From: Paenibacillus brasilensis
Lineage (GTDB): Bacteria; Bacillota; Bacilli; Paenibacillales; Paenibacillaceae
Reading direction: 5' to 3'
NCBI RefSeq assembly: GCF_009363115.1
Contig: NZ_CP045298.1
Coordinates: 62,001 to 126,000, forward strand
DNA: 64,000 nucleotides
Each line of letters opens with the position of its first letter. The stretch's first letter is position 1. The translations under genes and the position numbers were made by a program. Of the stretch, positions 41,817 through 50,248 are shown piece after piece. The notes beneath the pieces were generated by a model that was given only the letters and a program-made list of their open reading frames with translations, ran no database searches and was not told the origin of the DNA.

Positions 41817-44624
41817 CTAGGCTGAAAACTTCGTGCGTCCTGTCGAAAAACGGTTATTTCCGCCATGGCGACGGTTGCGTCTACCGCCCCATACGCTTCC
41901 CGCCCCCATCAGGAAAGTCGGAATCCCGGCCGCGACGATGGAAAGCGCCCACTCACGCAAGCCCAGCGGCACTGTTTTGAAAATAGGTTGCAGCATAGGT
42001 ACGTACATGACCACCAGCATCAGCACGATGGATGACAGTACGGCAAGTACGAGATAGCTGTTTTGAAACGGGTTACGGTGGAAAATAGAACGGGAACTGC
42101 GGCAATCGAATACATGAATTAACTGTGCCAGGACCAGCGTAGCAAAGGCAACCGACTGCGCTTTAACCAGTTGTCCTGCGTCATCCGGTGCAATGCGCAA
42201 TGTCAGCCAGAAGGCGGCAAGCGTACATAAGCCAATTAACAGTCCGCGACTAATGATTTTCCAGCCCAGTCGACGGGCGAAAATATTTTCCTTTGCACCG
42301 CGTGGCTTATGCTCCATCAGATCCTTTTCCGGCTGATCCACACCCAGAGCCATCGCTGGAAGGCCATCCGTTACCAGATTGACCCATAAAATCTGGATCG
42401 GAAGCAGCGGCAACGGCAGCCCGGCCATCATTGCGAAAAACATCGTCAAAATTTCGCCAACGTTGGAGGCAAGCAGATAACGGATAAATTTACGAATGTT
42501 TTCGTAAATATTCCGTCCTTCCTCAATCGCCGCCACAATCGTCGAGAAATTATCGTCGCTCAGCACAAGCGCAGCTGCTTCTTTGGTCACATCAGTTCCC
42601 GTCATGCCCATTGCAATACCGATATCCGACGCTTTGATCGCCGGTGCATCATTCACGCCATCCCCGGTCATAGCTACGACATGTCCGCGTCTCTGCAGCG
42701 ATTTGACGATGCGTAGCTTGTGCTCCGGCGACACACGCGCATATACAGACACGCTGTCAACAGCTTTGTCCAGCGCCGCATCATCCATCGCAGATAGCTG
42801 CTGTCCCGTCAGCACATGTGAGCCACGCTGGAAAATGCCGAGCTGCTGGGCAATGGCCTCAGCAGTTGTGCCGTGATCACCCGTAATCATCACGGTGCGA
42901 ATGCCGGCACGGCGGCACCTGCTGATAGCCTCACGAGCCTCGCGGCGCGGCGGGTCAATCATGCCCGTCAAGCCGATAAAAATCAGCTGCGCTTCGGCCT
43001 CTTCGACCGTGGAGACATGCTCATGAGAGCGGATATCACGGTATGCGACGCCAAGTACACGCAGCGCCTCTGAGGCCATACCTTCGTTGGCTGCCATTAC
43101 CTTTTGACGCAGCGTGCCTGTCAAGGGAACGACATTTCCTTCCCATAAAATGTAAGAGCACTGGCCGAGCAGCACATCCGGCGCACCTTTGGTAAAGACA
43201 ATATGCCCTCCCTGATGGCGCACGAGCACCGACATCCGCTTCCGTTCCGAGTCAAAAGGGAATTCGCGCTCCCGTGTGTACAGCTCATATAAGGCTTGTC
43301 GGGTGACTCCGCCCTTGGCAGCTAGCGTGACAAGGGCTCCCTCCGTCGGATCGCCCTTCAGCTCCCAAACGGCGGTCGGCACCGGTTCTTTAGTCTTTTT
43401 TCTCGCGCGCAGCTCATCAATGTCGACTTGGACAATCTCCGCATTGTTACAAAGTACACTGCCTTGCAGCAGCCTACGCAATGATTGTCCGTTTTTAAGG
43501 TCGGCAGGAAGATCTCTATCCATGATATGACCGTGTGGATCATAGCCCTCCCCCGTAACTCCCCAGAAACGACCATCCAGCCATAGTTTGGTAACCGTCA
43601 TTTTATTTTGGGTCAGCGTACCGGTTTTATCGGAGCAAATGACAGACGCACAGCCTAGCGTCTCGACAGAAGGCAGCTTGCGCACAATTGCCTTGCGTTT
43701 GATCATACGCTGTACTCCCAAGGCGAGTGCAATGGTTACAATCGCGGGTAACCCTTCCGGTATAGCTGCCACAGCCAGGCTCACACCGGCCAGGAACATG
43801 CTCATGGCTGGCTGACCATGCAATATGCCTGCTACGACAACGAGCACCGTTAGCGCCAGCGCTACGATGATCAATATTTTCCCTAATTGCTCCAACCTGT
43901 GCTGCAACGGTGTCTCCTGCGACTCCGTATTTTCAATCAGGTCTGCGATTTTGCCCATTTCTGTACTCATGCCTGTACGAATAACGATGCCCTGTGCAGT
44001 GCCTCTGGTCATCATGGTGCCCATAAATCCGATGTTTTTTTGATCCCCGAGTGGTACCTCAGCGGCATGAATAGGACGGCAATGCTTACTCACCGGAACC
44101 GATTCACCTGTCAAGGCGGATTCCTCCACATCACAGCCGTTCGTACTCAGCCACCTTACATCGGCAGGAATACGATCACCACTCTCGAGCAGGACGATAT
44201 CACCCGGCACCAGCTCTCTGGCTTGAATCTGCACCCGTTTGCCGCCCCGTAGTACTTTGGCAGTTGGAGCCGACAGCTGTCTCAAAGCCCGCAACGAACG
44301 CTCTGCTCTAAATTCCTGCACAAAGCCGAGAATCCCATTCAACACCACAATAGCAATAATGGTAACCGCGTCTAAATATTCACCGAGCAGGCCGGAGATC
44401 AGGGTTGCCCCCATCAGTACGAGCATCATAAAATCCTTGAACTGATTGAGGAGCAGCAGGAAAGCCGAAACACGCTTCCCCTCGCTCAGCTCATTCCACC
44501 CCGCCCTTTCTCTGCGCTGTGCAATCTGTTCCTCCGAAAGACCCTGCTTCGGGTCGACATCCAGACTTGTTGAAAGCTGTTCATTGCTTAGTTGATGCCA
44601 ATGTGCTTGTTCCATTCTCCCCAA
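41817..44624 (-). CDS. SERCA-type calcium-transporting P-type ATPase
   Basis: This 935-aa pump has the P2A layout: an N-terminal cation_ATPase_N domain, A-domain TGES, the transmembrane PEGLP motif, CSDKTGTLTQNKM with the phosphorylated aspartate, and TGDGVNDAP in the hinge; about ten membrane segments. It resembles B. subtilis YloB, the Ca2+ ATPase, and probably exports calcium. The gene is divergent from rqcH (yloA), as the yloA-yloB neighbours are in B. subtilis. The ATG at 44624 has a GGGAGGGAAT site. A short basic tail follows the last segment. Confidence 0.94.
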   Translation of the reverse strand: MGRMEQAHWHQLSNEQLSTSLDVDPKQGLSEEQIAQRRERAGWNELSEGKRVSAFLLLLNQFKDFMMLVLMGATLISGLLGEYLDAVTIIAIVVLNGILGFVQEFRAERSLRALRQLSAPTAKVLRGGKRVQIQARELVPGDIVLLESGDRIPADVRWLSTNGCDVEESALTGESVPVSKHCRPIHAAEVPLGDQKNIGFMGTMMTRGTAQGIVIRTGMSTEMGKIADLIENTESQETPLQHRLEQLGKILIIVALALTVLVVVAGILHGQPAMSMFLAGVSLAVAAIPEGLPAIVTIALALGVQRMIKRKAIVRKLPSVETLGCASVICSDKTGTLTQNKMTVTKLWLDGRFWGVTGEGYDPHGHIMDRDLPADLKNGQSLRRLLQGSVLCNNAEIVQVDIDELRARKKTKEPVPTAVWELKGDPTEGALVTLAAKGGVTRQALYELYTREREFPFDSERKRMSVLVRHQGGHIVFTKGAPDVLLGQCSYILWEGNVVPLTGTLRQKVMAANEGMASEALRVLGVAYRDIRSHEHVSTVEEAEAQLIFIGLTGMIDPPRREAREAISRCRRAGIRTVMITGDHGTTAEAIAQQLGIFQRGSHVLTGQQLSAMDDAALDKAVDSVSVYARVSPEHKLRIVKSLQRRGHVVAMTGDGVNDAPAIKASDIGIAMGMTGTDVTKEAAALVLSDDNFSTIVAAIEEGRNIYENIRKFIRYLLASNVGEILTMFFAMMAGLPLPLLPIQILWVNLVTDGLPAMALGVDQPEKDLMEHKPRGAKENIFARRLGWKIISRGLLIGLCTLAAFWLTLRIAPDDAGQLVKAQSVAFATLVLAQLIHVFDCRSSRSIFHRNPFQNSYLVLAVLSSIVLMLVVMYVPMLQPIFKTVPLGLREWALSIVAAGIPTFLMGAGSVWGGRRNRRHGGNNRFSTGRTKFSA

Positions 44625-44844
44625 TTCCCTCCCGGTCAGATAGTCCGTTACCGTCGGTTGTGCCTAGGATGGCTGCCCGTTATTACATTTTGTGCCGCGA
44701 ATGCTGATAAGCAGGACAGACTTTCTAGATTCAATCTATTCGGACAGGACCTGAAATATCACAAAGCCGCTTAAGTTTTGTCCCAAATTTATGTATCATA
44801 GTAGGAAGGCGAAAATATATTGGCTTCAAAGGAGAACATACATT

Positions 44845-46590
44845 ATGGCATTGGACGGTATCGTAACCCGCGCTATTGTACACGAGCTGCAAGGCATTCG
44901 GGGCGGACGCATTAACAAAATACATCAGCCAAACGATCACGATATGGTGCTGAATATGCGGGCGCAAGGCGGTAGCATAAAGCTGCTGCTGTCGGCTAAT
45001 CCGACATTCCCGCGCGTACATTTTACAGAACAAAGCTTTCTCAATCCGACAGAAGCACCTATGTTTTGTATGCTTCTTCGCAAGCATTGTGAAGGCGGCA
45101 TCATCGAGAATATTACTCAGGTGGGTATGGAGCGCATCATTCACATGGATGTGCGTCAGCGCGACGAACTTGGAGATATTTCATTCAAGCGGATTATCAT
45201 TGAGCTGATGGGCAGGCACAGCAATATTATTTTACTCGACCCGGAAACAGGTGTTATATTGGACGGCATCCATCATGTCACACCATCAATTAGCAGCTAT
45301 CGGGTCATTATGCCCGGCTTTCAATACACGGAGCCTCCTGAACAAAACAAGCTGAATCCGCTGGAAACGGAAGAAGCCTCCTTCGCCTCCTCGTATCAAA
45401 CAGCTATCGAGGCTGGAGAAGCACCAAAACGCTGGATCGTGAATACTTTTACCGGACTCAGTCCCCTCATTGCAGAGGAAATACTGAACCGAGTATCCAA
45501 CAAAGCATCTGATGACGATCATCGTCAGCTATGGAGTACATTCAGTCACATGATGGATGACGTGCGGAATCATCGTTTTCAGCCAGTATCCGGTTTGAAT
45601 GCACAGGAAAAAGCCATATTTTCAGTCGTTCCTCTTACATTGATTCAGGGAGAGCGCAAGGAATACGCTACGATCAGTAAATGTATGGAGGATTTTTTCG
45701 GTGAAAAAGCAGAAAGGGATACGGTTAAGCAAAAGGTCAGTGACCTGCTGCGTTTTCTGCAAAATGAGCGAAGCAAAAATGTCAAAAAACTCGACTATCT
45801 TCACCAGGATTTGGCCGAAGCGGAAGATGCCGATCAATTTCGCATTTACGGGGAGCTGCTGTTCGCTTCACTGCATGAAGTAAAAAAGGGCGACAAAGAA
45901 GTAACGCTTACCAATTTTTATGATGAGGAGCAGAGTCAGGTAGCGATCCCTCTAGACCCGTTGCTGGGTCCATCGGATAATGCGCAACGGTATTTTAAAA
46001 AGTATAATAAGTATAAGAACAGTCTGGCTGTCATAGACGAGCAATTGGAAAAGACACATGAAGAAATCAAGTATATGGACAATCTGCTTCAGCAGCTAGC
46101 CCATGCCTCCATGAACGACATTGAAGAAATACGTGAAGAACTGGTACAGCAGGGATATCTCAGAGACCGGGTCAAAAAAGGGAAGAAAAAAAAGAAAAAT
46201 GACCGTCCTACCTTGCACGTTTATATGTCATCCGAGGGTATTGAGCTACTGGTCGGCAAAAACAACCTGCAAAATGAATATGTCACAAACCGACTGGCCG
46301 GGCCAAATGACACCTGGCTGCATACCAAGGATATTCCAGGGTCACACGTTGTAATTCGTGCAGAGCAATTTGGGGATGCTACGTTGGAGGAGGCAGCTCA
46401 GCTCGCTGCCTACTTTAGCCAGGCAAAGCAGTCCAGCAGCGTGCCTGTAGATGCCACCTTGATTCGGTATGTGCGTAAGCCGAGCGGAGCCAAGCCGGGC
46501 TTTGTCATCTATGATCATCAGCGCACGCTCTTTATCACCCCAGATGAAGAGCTGGTCAAATCACTACCCAATCGTTTCAAAAACAGCTAA
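44845..46590 (+). CDS. rqcH: Ribosome quality control protein RqcH (NFACT)
   Basis: This 581-aa protein binds 50S subunits carrying stalled peptidyl-tRNA and adds C-terminal alanine tails that mark them for degradation. It has the NFACT-N domain (from MALDGIVTRAIVHEL), HhH, a coiled coil near 280-430, and the NFACT-R domain with DTWLHTKDIPGSHVVI (about 488-503). A lysine run near 445-452 precedes it. The start is the ATG at 44845 behind AAAGGAG; an earlier ATG at 44791 has no ribosome site. It is monocistronic. Confidence 0.95.
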   Translation: MALDGIVTRAIVHELQGIRGGRINKIHQPNDHDMVLNMRAQGGSIKLLLSANPTFPRVHFTEQSFLNPTEAPMFCMLLRKHCEGGIIENITQVGMERIIHMDVRQRDELGDISFKRIIIELMGRHSNIILLDPETGVILDGIHHVTPSISSYRVIMPGFQYTEPPEQNKLNPLETEEASFASSYQTAIEAGEAPKRWIVNTFTGLSPLIAEEILNRVSNKASDDDHRQLWSTFSHMMDDVRNHRFQPVSGLNAQEKAIFSVVPLTLIQGERKEYATISKCMEDFFGEKAERDTVKQKVSDLLRFLQNERSKNVKKLDYLHQDLAEAEDADQFRIYGELLFASLHEVKKGDKEVTLTNFYDEEQSQVAIPLDPLLGPSDNAQRYFKKYNKYKNSLAVIDEQLEKTHEEIKYMDNLLQQLAHASMNDIEEIREELVQQGYLRDRVKKGKKKKKNDRPTLHVYMSSEGIELLVGKNNLQNEYVTNRLAGPNDTWLHTKDIPGSHVVIRAEQFGDATLEEAAQLAAYFSQAKQSSSVPVDATLIRYVRKPSGAKPGFVIYDHQRTLFITPDEELVKSLPNRFKNS

Positions 46591-46613
46591 AGGTCACTAG
46601 CAAATTAAATCAC

Positions 46614-46676
46614 AAAAAGCCCCTAGTCTTGAGTCGGGTACACTTCAAGTGTTCCATAGATAAGACAGGGGCTTTT
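46614..46676. terminator. Bidirectional terminator of rqcH and the PHP gene
   Basis: AAAAAGCCCCTAGTCTT (46614-46630) pairs with AAGACAGGGGCTTTT (46662-46676), with an inner ACACTTCAAGTGT hairpin. A-run and T-run flank it, so both converging genes can end here. Confidence 0.88.
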
Positions 46677-46679
46677 CCT

Positions 46680-47549
46680 TTACTTTTGTTCAGCAGCAGC
46701 CTTTCTCAATTGCTCGACGGTCTGATCATTCACACTACGACTGCCCAGATCACCATGGAAAATAACACCTTGGCGTGCACCGTGAAAATCCGATCCGCCA
46801 GTGGCGATAAGCCCGTGGTGCGCCGCCATTGCGGCATATCGACTCTCATCCGCAGCATCATGGTCCGAATGCCGTACCTCCAAGCCCGCAGGCTTTGCTT
46901 CCTCTATGATGGAGCGAACGAGCTCATCGTCCCCATACAAACCTGGATGGGCAACCACAGGCGCGCCTCCCGCCTCGCGAATCCAGCTGATGGCCTCCGC
47001 AGGCGCTACACGGGGTACAGACACGTAGCCGGGCGCCCCCTCTGCCAAATATCGCTCAAACGCATCCCGCATATCCTTCGCATATCCTTTTTGAACCAGC
47101 GTATCCGCCATATGCGGACGTCCAATGCTTTCATCCGGTGCCAGCGGTCTGCCCATCGTGGCCACTACCTCTTCCAGCGTGATGTCCACCCCCAGACTGC
47201 GCAATCGACTCAAAATCAAATCATTGCGAGTATCCCGCGCCTGACGCAGCTTTTCCAACCGCTCCAAAAACACTTTATTGCGGTAATCCATATAATAGCC
47301 GAGTATATGAATATCCTTGCCACCAGCCCGTGTACTGATTTCTATACCTGGTATTACGGTAATTCCTGTATGCCGCCCCTCTTCTAGAGCTTCCTCCAGC
47401 CCAGCCACCGTATCATGGTCTGTAATCGCCACACCCGCCAGCCCTTTTTCCTTAGCCCAGCGAACATTATCCGCAGGTGGCTGCATCCCGTCCGATGCTT
47501 GAGTATGGGTATGCAAATCATATCGTTTCAAGTGGGTATGCTCCTTCAC
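46680..47549 (-). CDS. PHP-domain phosphoesterase (YciV/RNase AM type)
   Basis: This 289-aa metallo-phosphoesterase carries all four PHP motifs: YDLHTHTQASDG (10-21), ITDHDTVAG, VAHPGLYGDDEL and TGGSDFHG. Relatives hydrolyse 3',5'-nucleoside bisphosphates or trim RNA 5' ends. The start is a GTG at 47549 sharing a base with the LysR stop (TAGTG); a TTG six codons later (47531), nine bases after AAGGAG, is equally plausible. Coupling to the LysR gene suggests a common operon, though the regulator may act elsewhere. Confidence 0.88.
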   Translation of the reverse strand: MKEHTHLKRYDLHTHTQASDGMQPPADNVRWAKEKGLAGVAITDHDTVAGLEEALEEGRHTGITVIPGIEISTRAGGKDIHILGYYMDYRNKVFLERLEKLRQARDTRNDLILSRLRSLGVDITLEEVVATMGRPLAPDESIGRPHMADTLVQKGYAKDMRDAFERYLAEGAPGYVSVPRVAPAEAISWIREAGGAPVVAHPGLYGDDELVRSIIEEAKPAGLEVRHSDHDAADESRYAAMAAHHGLIATGGSDFHGARQGVIFHGDLGSRSVNDQTVEQLRKAAAEQK

Positions 47550-48505
47550 TACAAGCTCTCCTCCTCTTTCTGTATTGTCGGATCGTCTGGCGACTCGCCG
47601 AACACCTCTGCTTCCTGATCGTGGCGGCGCAGGTAGGACAGGAAGGTCACCGCCGGAATCGGCAGCAGCGCCGATTTCAGATGAATGGCATAAAATTTTC
47701 GCTTGAAGGTAATATCTGCAATATTTACGATTTTCAGCAATCCGAGTTCAACCTCATGCTTCACCGAAGAAGGCGATAGCATGGTAATCCCGAGTCCAGC
47801 CTCTACCGCCGATTTGACCGCCCCAGTGCTGCCCATCTCCATAACGATAGCAAGCCGGGAGGCATCCGCACCACGACTTTTCAGTCCGTCCTCTATGACC
47901 TGACGTGTACCAGATCCTTTTTCTCGGGCTATAAAAGGATGCTTAAATACATCCTCCAGTACCACTTTTTTAGCCTTGGCCAGTACATGTCCCGAAGGAA
48001 CAATTAGTTTCAGCTCGTCCTGCATCACAGGCTCCACCACAATATCCGGATGCTGGACCGGTGCCTCGATTAGCCCTAAATTCAACTGATGCTTTAGTAT
48101 GTCATCCATAATTTGAGTCGTATTCATCACATTCATCGCCATACGTATATGAGGGTACTCTTGACCAAACGGCCCCAACATTCTTGGCACAATATACTCA
48201 CCAATCGTAAGGCTTGCACCAATATGCAATCTTCCCTCCAGCATGTGAGTAAAAGCAGACATCGCCTCGTCTGCTTCCCGGATCAGTTGCATGCTTTTTT
48301 TGGCAAAAGGCAGTAATGTCGCTCCTGCCTCCGAAAGCTCGATTTTTTTAGTCGATCGGTGTAGCAGCTTTGTTCCAAAATAGTCCTCCAAAGACTGAAT
48401 TTGCATAGTTACGGCGGGTTGCGTCATATGCAGCGCTTGCGCCGCCGCCGAGAAGCTTCCCCGCTCCGCTACCGTATAAAAGATGTGCAGCTGATGAAAG
48501 TTCAT
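47549..48505 (-). CDS. LysR-family regulator (CysL/YwfK-like)
   Basis: This 318-aa regulator has the N-terminal winged helix-turn-helix (FSAAAQALHMTQPAVTMQIQ, about 18-37) and a periplasmic-binding-type effector domain (about 90-295). The sequence looks like the CysL/CbbR group of Bacillales that control sulfur or carbon genes, but the effector is unknown. It is followed without gap by the PHP gene. The ATG at 48505 has only a weak site. No divergent gene with an obvious shared promoter lies upstream; the neighbour at 48739 is codirectional. Confidence 0.9.
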   Translation of the reverse strand: MNFHQLHIFYTVAERGSFSAAAQALHMTQPAVTMQIQSLEDYFGTKLLHRSTKKIELSEAGATLLPFAKKSMQLIREADEAMSAFTHMLEGRLHIGASLTIGEYIVPRMLGPFGQEYPHIRMAMNVMNTTQIMDDILKHQLNLGLIEAPVQHPDIVVEPVMQDELKLIVPSGHVLAKAKKVVLEDVFKHPFIAREKGSGTRQVIEDGLKSRGADASRLAIVMEMGSTGAVKSAVEAGLGITMLSPSSVKHEVELGLLKIVNIADITFKRKFYAIHLKSALLPIPAVTFLSYLRRHDQEAEVFGESPDDPTIQKEEESL

Positions 48506-48623
48506 ACTGACCGCCCTCTCCCCTCTCTAGTCTCCCTATTTTAACATAAGAAAAACGTCTGTTCACGAATTCCCAAGAAAACTCACTGAATTGGGTGGTT
48601 TTATTCTTTTACAATCCATAAAA

Positions 48624-48656
48624 ATAAAAAAGTATGCAGCTGATACCTGCATACTT
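48624..48656 (-). terminator. Terminator of the 145-aa gene
   Basis: On the minus strand AAGTATGCAG and CTGCATACTT form a perfect stem around a seven-base loop and run into TTTTTA. It lies 83 bases past the stop of the gene at 48739; the remaining 48506-48738 shows nothing else. Confidence 0.85.
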
Positions 48657-48738
48657 CTACACACCTGACAGTATTCCAGTGAATTTGAAGACTTTTTCAT
48701 CCGGAACCGTCTGATCCATTACCGACTATGTTTACCAA

Positions 48739-49176
48739 CTATTTTTGCTTGCGAGTGCTTTTCATCAATGTCATACGCCTCGAATGACGTAGCCATGAAT
48801 AGTAGGACTTCAAGTCCCTTAATTCAATTGTCTCCGACATCCGGCCCAAAAAGGTAATGACAATCATCTTGTGGAGCGGATTCCCCGCAATATCCATCTC
48901 GCCTGGCAACTCACCAAATTCGGCCACGACGACCAGATCACCATCAATTAAATAAACATCCTCTTCGTTATGATAGTAGGACTCCATCCTGTTTTGCTTC
49001 AGACATTCCCAAAGCCAGGCGGCGATATGATTCGTCTCGGACTGTTTCTGCTCTACCCGATCTAAGTAACGTGTTTTTGCATGATTTGTAATCACGATAT
49101 CAGCAACTTTTTTATCGCCCATCTCTACGTAGAACGGTTCGTATGTACTCCATCGCTGCATTGCCTTGTCACGCAC
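48739..49176 (-). CDS. Unrecognised 145-aa protein with an HA-R-type motif
   Basis: I do not know this family. The product is soluble, with VITNHAKTRYLDRVE near 28-42, DGDLVVVAEFGE near 78-89 and a basic C-terminus (RHSRRMTLMKSTRKQK). The first motif and the later IVITFLGR strand resemble the layout of DUF4258-like or RelE-like small domains (a conserved HA..R turn), which is only a shape similarity. No antitoxin-like partner lies beside it. The start is a GTG at 49176 behind GGGGAGAG. It has its own terminator. Confidence 0.6.
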   Translation of the reverse strand: MRDKAMQRWSTYEPFYVEMGDKKVADIVITNHAKTRYLDRVEQKQSETNHIAAWLWECLKQNRMESYYHNEEDVYLIDGDLVVVAEFGELPGEMDIAGNPLHKMIVITFLGRMSETIELRDLKSYYSWLRHSRRMTLMKSTRKQK

Positions 49177-49341
49177 GGGATCACTCTCCCCACCAGATAG
49201 GTCTTTATATCTACCAATATATTCATATGTTACCTCAACAGACCCGGGACTACAAGTTACAGAATTGAAGTTTATGGCTGGTTTTTAAAGATTTTTAGGT
49301 CTAACAGCATTAAGACCATTATGCAAAAGTCCTGGATTTAT

Positions 49342-49373
49342 AAAAAAAGCCAGCCCCTAGGCTGACTTTTTTT
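49342..49373. terminator. ylbG terminator
   Basis: AAAAAAAGCCAGCC and GGCTGACTTTTTTT form a symmetric stem around CCTA, active in either direction. It stands 33 bases past the ylbG stop. The other bases in 49177-49405 show nothing. Confidence 0.9.
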
Positions 49374-49405
49374 AAATTCATTTACAATTTATATACATTT
49401 GAAGC

Positions 49406-49666
49406 TTATACTTCATATTCTTTCATCTTTTCCTTATCGTCGTTATACTCTGTCCTAATTTCATTTCGGAAAGAGCGTTCGATCTTGCGCACATAGGAAA
49501 GTCTGCGAATATTTTTTACGGTATCCTCTGCCCGATCCGCATTCATATAAATGACTACATAATGCATACGCCTTGAAATATAGTGGACATTCCCGTATTT
49601 CTCCAAATTGCGGGCAGCCTTGATATCGCTTACCCAAATGATGTACCCTGTCCGCTCAGCAAACAT
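49406..49666 (-). CDS. ylbG: YlbG family protein (DUF2129)
   Basis: This 86-aa protein begins MFAERTGYIIWV and contains the family stretch LEKYGNVHYISRRMHYVVIYM. Its function is unknown; in B. subtilis ylbG lies next to ylbF as here. I choose the ATG at 49666, nine bases after GGGGAG, because the family starts MF; the in-frame ATG at 49675 lies only four bases after GGAGG. It is cytoplasmic, basic and beta-alpha in pattern. Confidence 0.88.
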   Translation of the reverse strand: MFAERTGYIIWVSDIKAARNLEKYGNVHYISRRMHYVVIYMNADRAEDTVKNIRRLSYVRKIERSFRNEIRTEYNDDKEKMKEYEV

Positions 49667-49703
49667 TCGCTTCATCTCCCCTCCGTCGCTATCATCCTAT
49701 GGC

Positions 49704-50144
49704 CTATCCGCAGGAGCACTTGCCTCCGCTACCGCATCCACCCTTTTTCACATTCGGATCATTGCTTGGCACCTTAATCGTGTCGGACACGGAATATGCA
49801 ATCGTTTCGGACATAGCATGAAGCATATCATCCAGCGCCTTTTCTGCCCGCTTGAACTCCATTACTTCCTGGAATTGTTCCAGCTCCAGCTCAACGACCT
49901 TCACTGCGTCTTTAGCTTCATGATAATTCGGGTGAAAATGTCCAAAGCGCTCTGTTTCCGCGAATAACTCCTTTTTGGCGTCCAGCTTTCGTACACACGC
50001 CTGAATAGATGGATTCATATCCACACGCTGCTTCCAATATAAATAATCCGATACCTCAAAGGACCGGTTGACCATATCGCCCAATTCATAGGCGTTAATA
50101 AGCACTTCTGCCATATTGACCGTATTCAATTCGGCTACGCTCAT
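49704..50144 (-). CDS. ylbF: YlbF/RicF family regulator
   Basis: This 146-aa helical protein matches YlbF (RicF), which with RicA (YmcA) and RicT (YaaT) forms a complex that promotes RNase Y-dependent mRNA processing and, in B. subtilis, competence and sporulation. The C-terminal GGCGSGGKCSCG holds C137, C143 and C145, which correspond in position to the cysteines that hold an Fe-S cluster in B. subtilis RicF. Neither ricA nor ricT is in the window. The ATG at 50144 has a GTGAGATGA site. Confidence 0.92.
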   Translation of the reverse strand: MSVAELNTVNMAEVLINAYELGDMVNRSFEVSDYLYWKQRVDMNPSIQACVRKLDAKKELFAETERFGHFHPNYHEAKDAVKVVELELEQFQEVMEFKRAEKALDDMLHAMSETIAYSVSDTIKVPSNDPNVKKGGCGSGGKCSCG

Positions 50145-50248
50145 GAATGTTCATCTCACTTTATCTAAAGTTCTACCTGGTAAAGTAGACTCATTAATCA
50201 TACCACATCCTCCTTTTGAGAAGAAGGAGTTTCATGCACTTGCCGGCT

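Noticed and set aside
46629..47387. Plus-strand ORF of about 250 codons
   Set aside because: Antisense to the PHP gene, which shows all four catalytic motifs.
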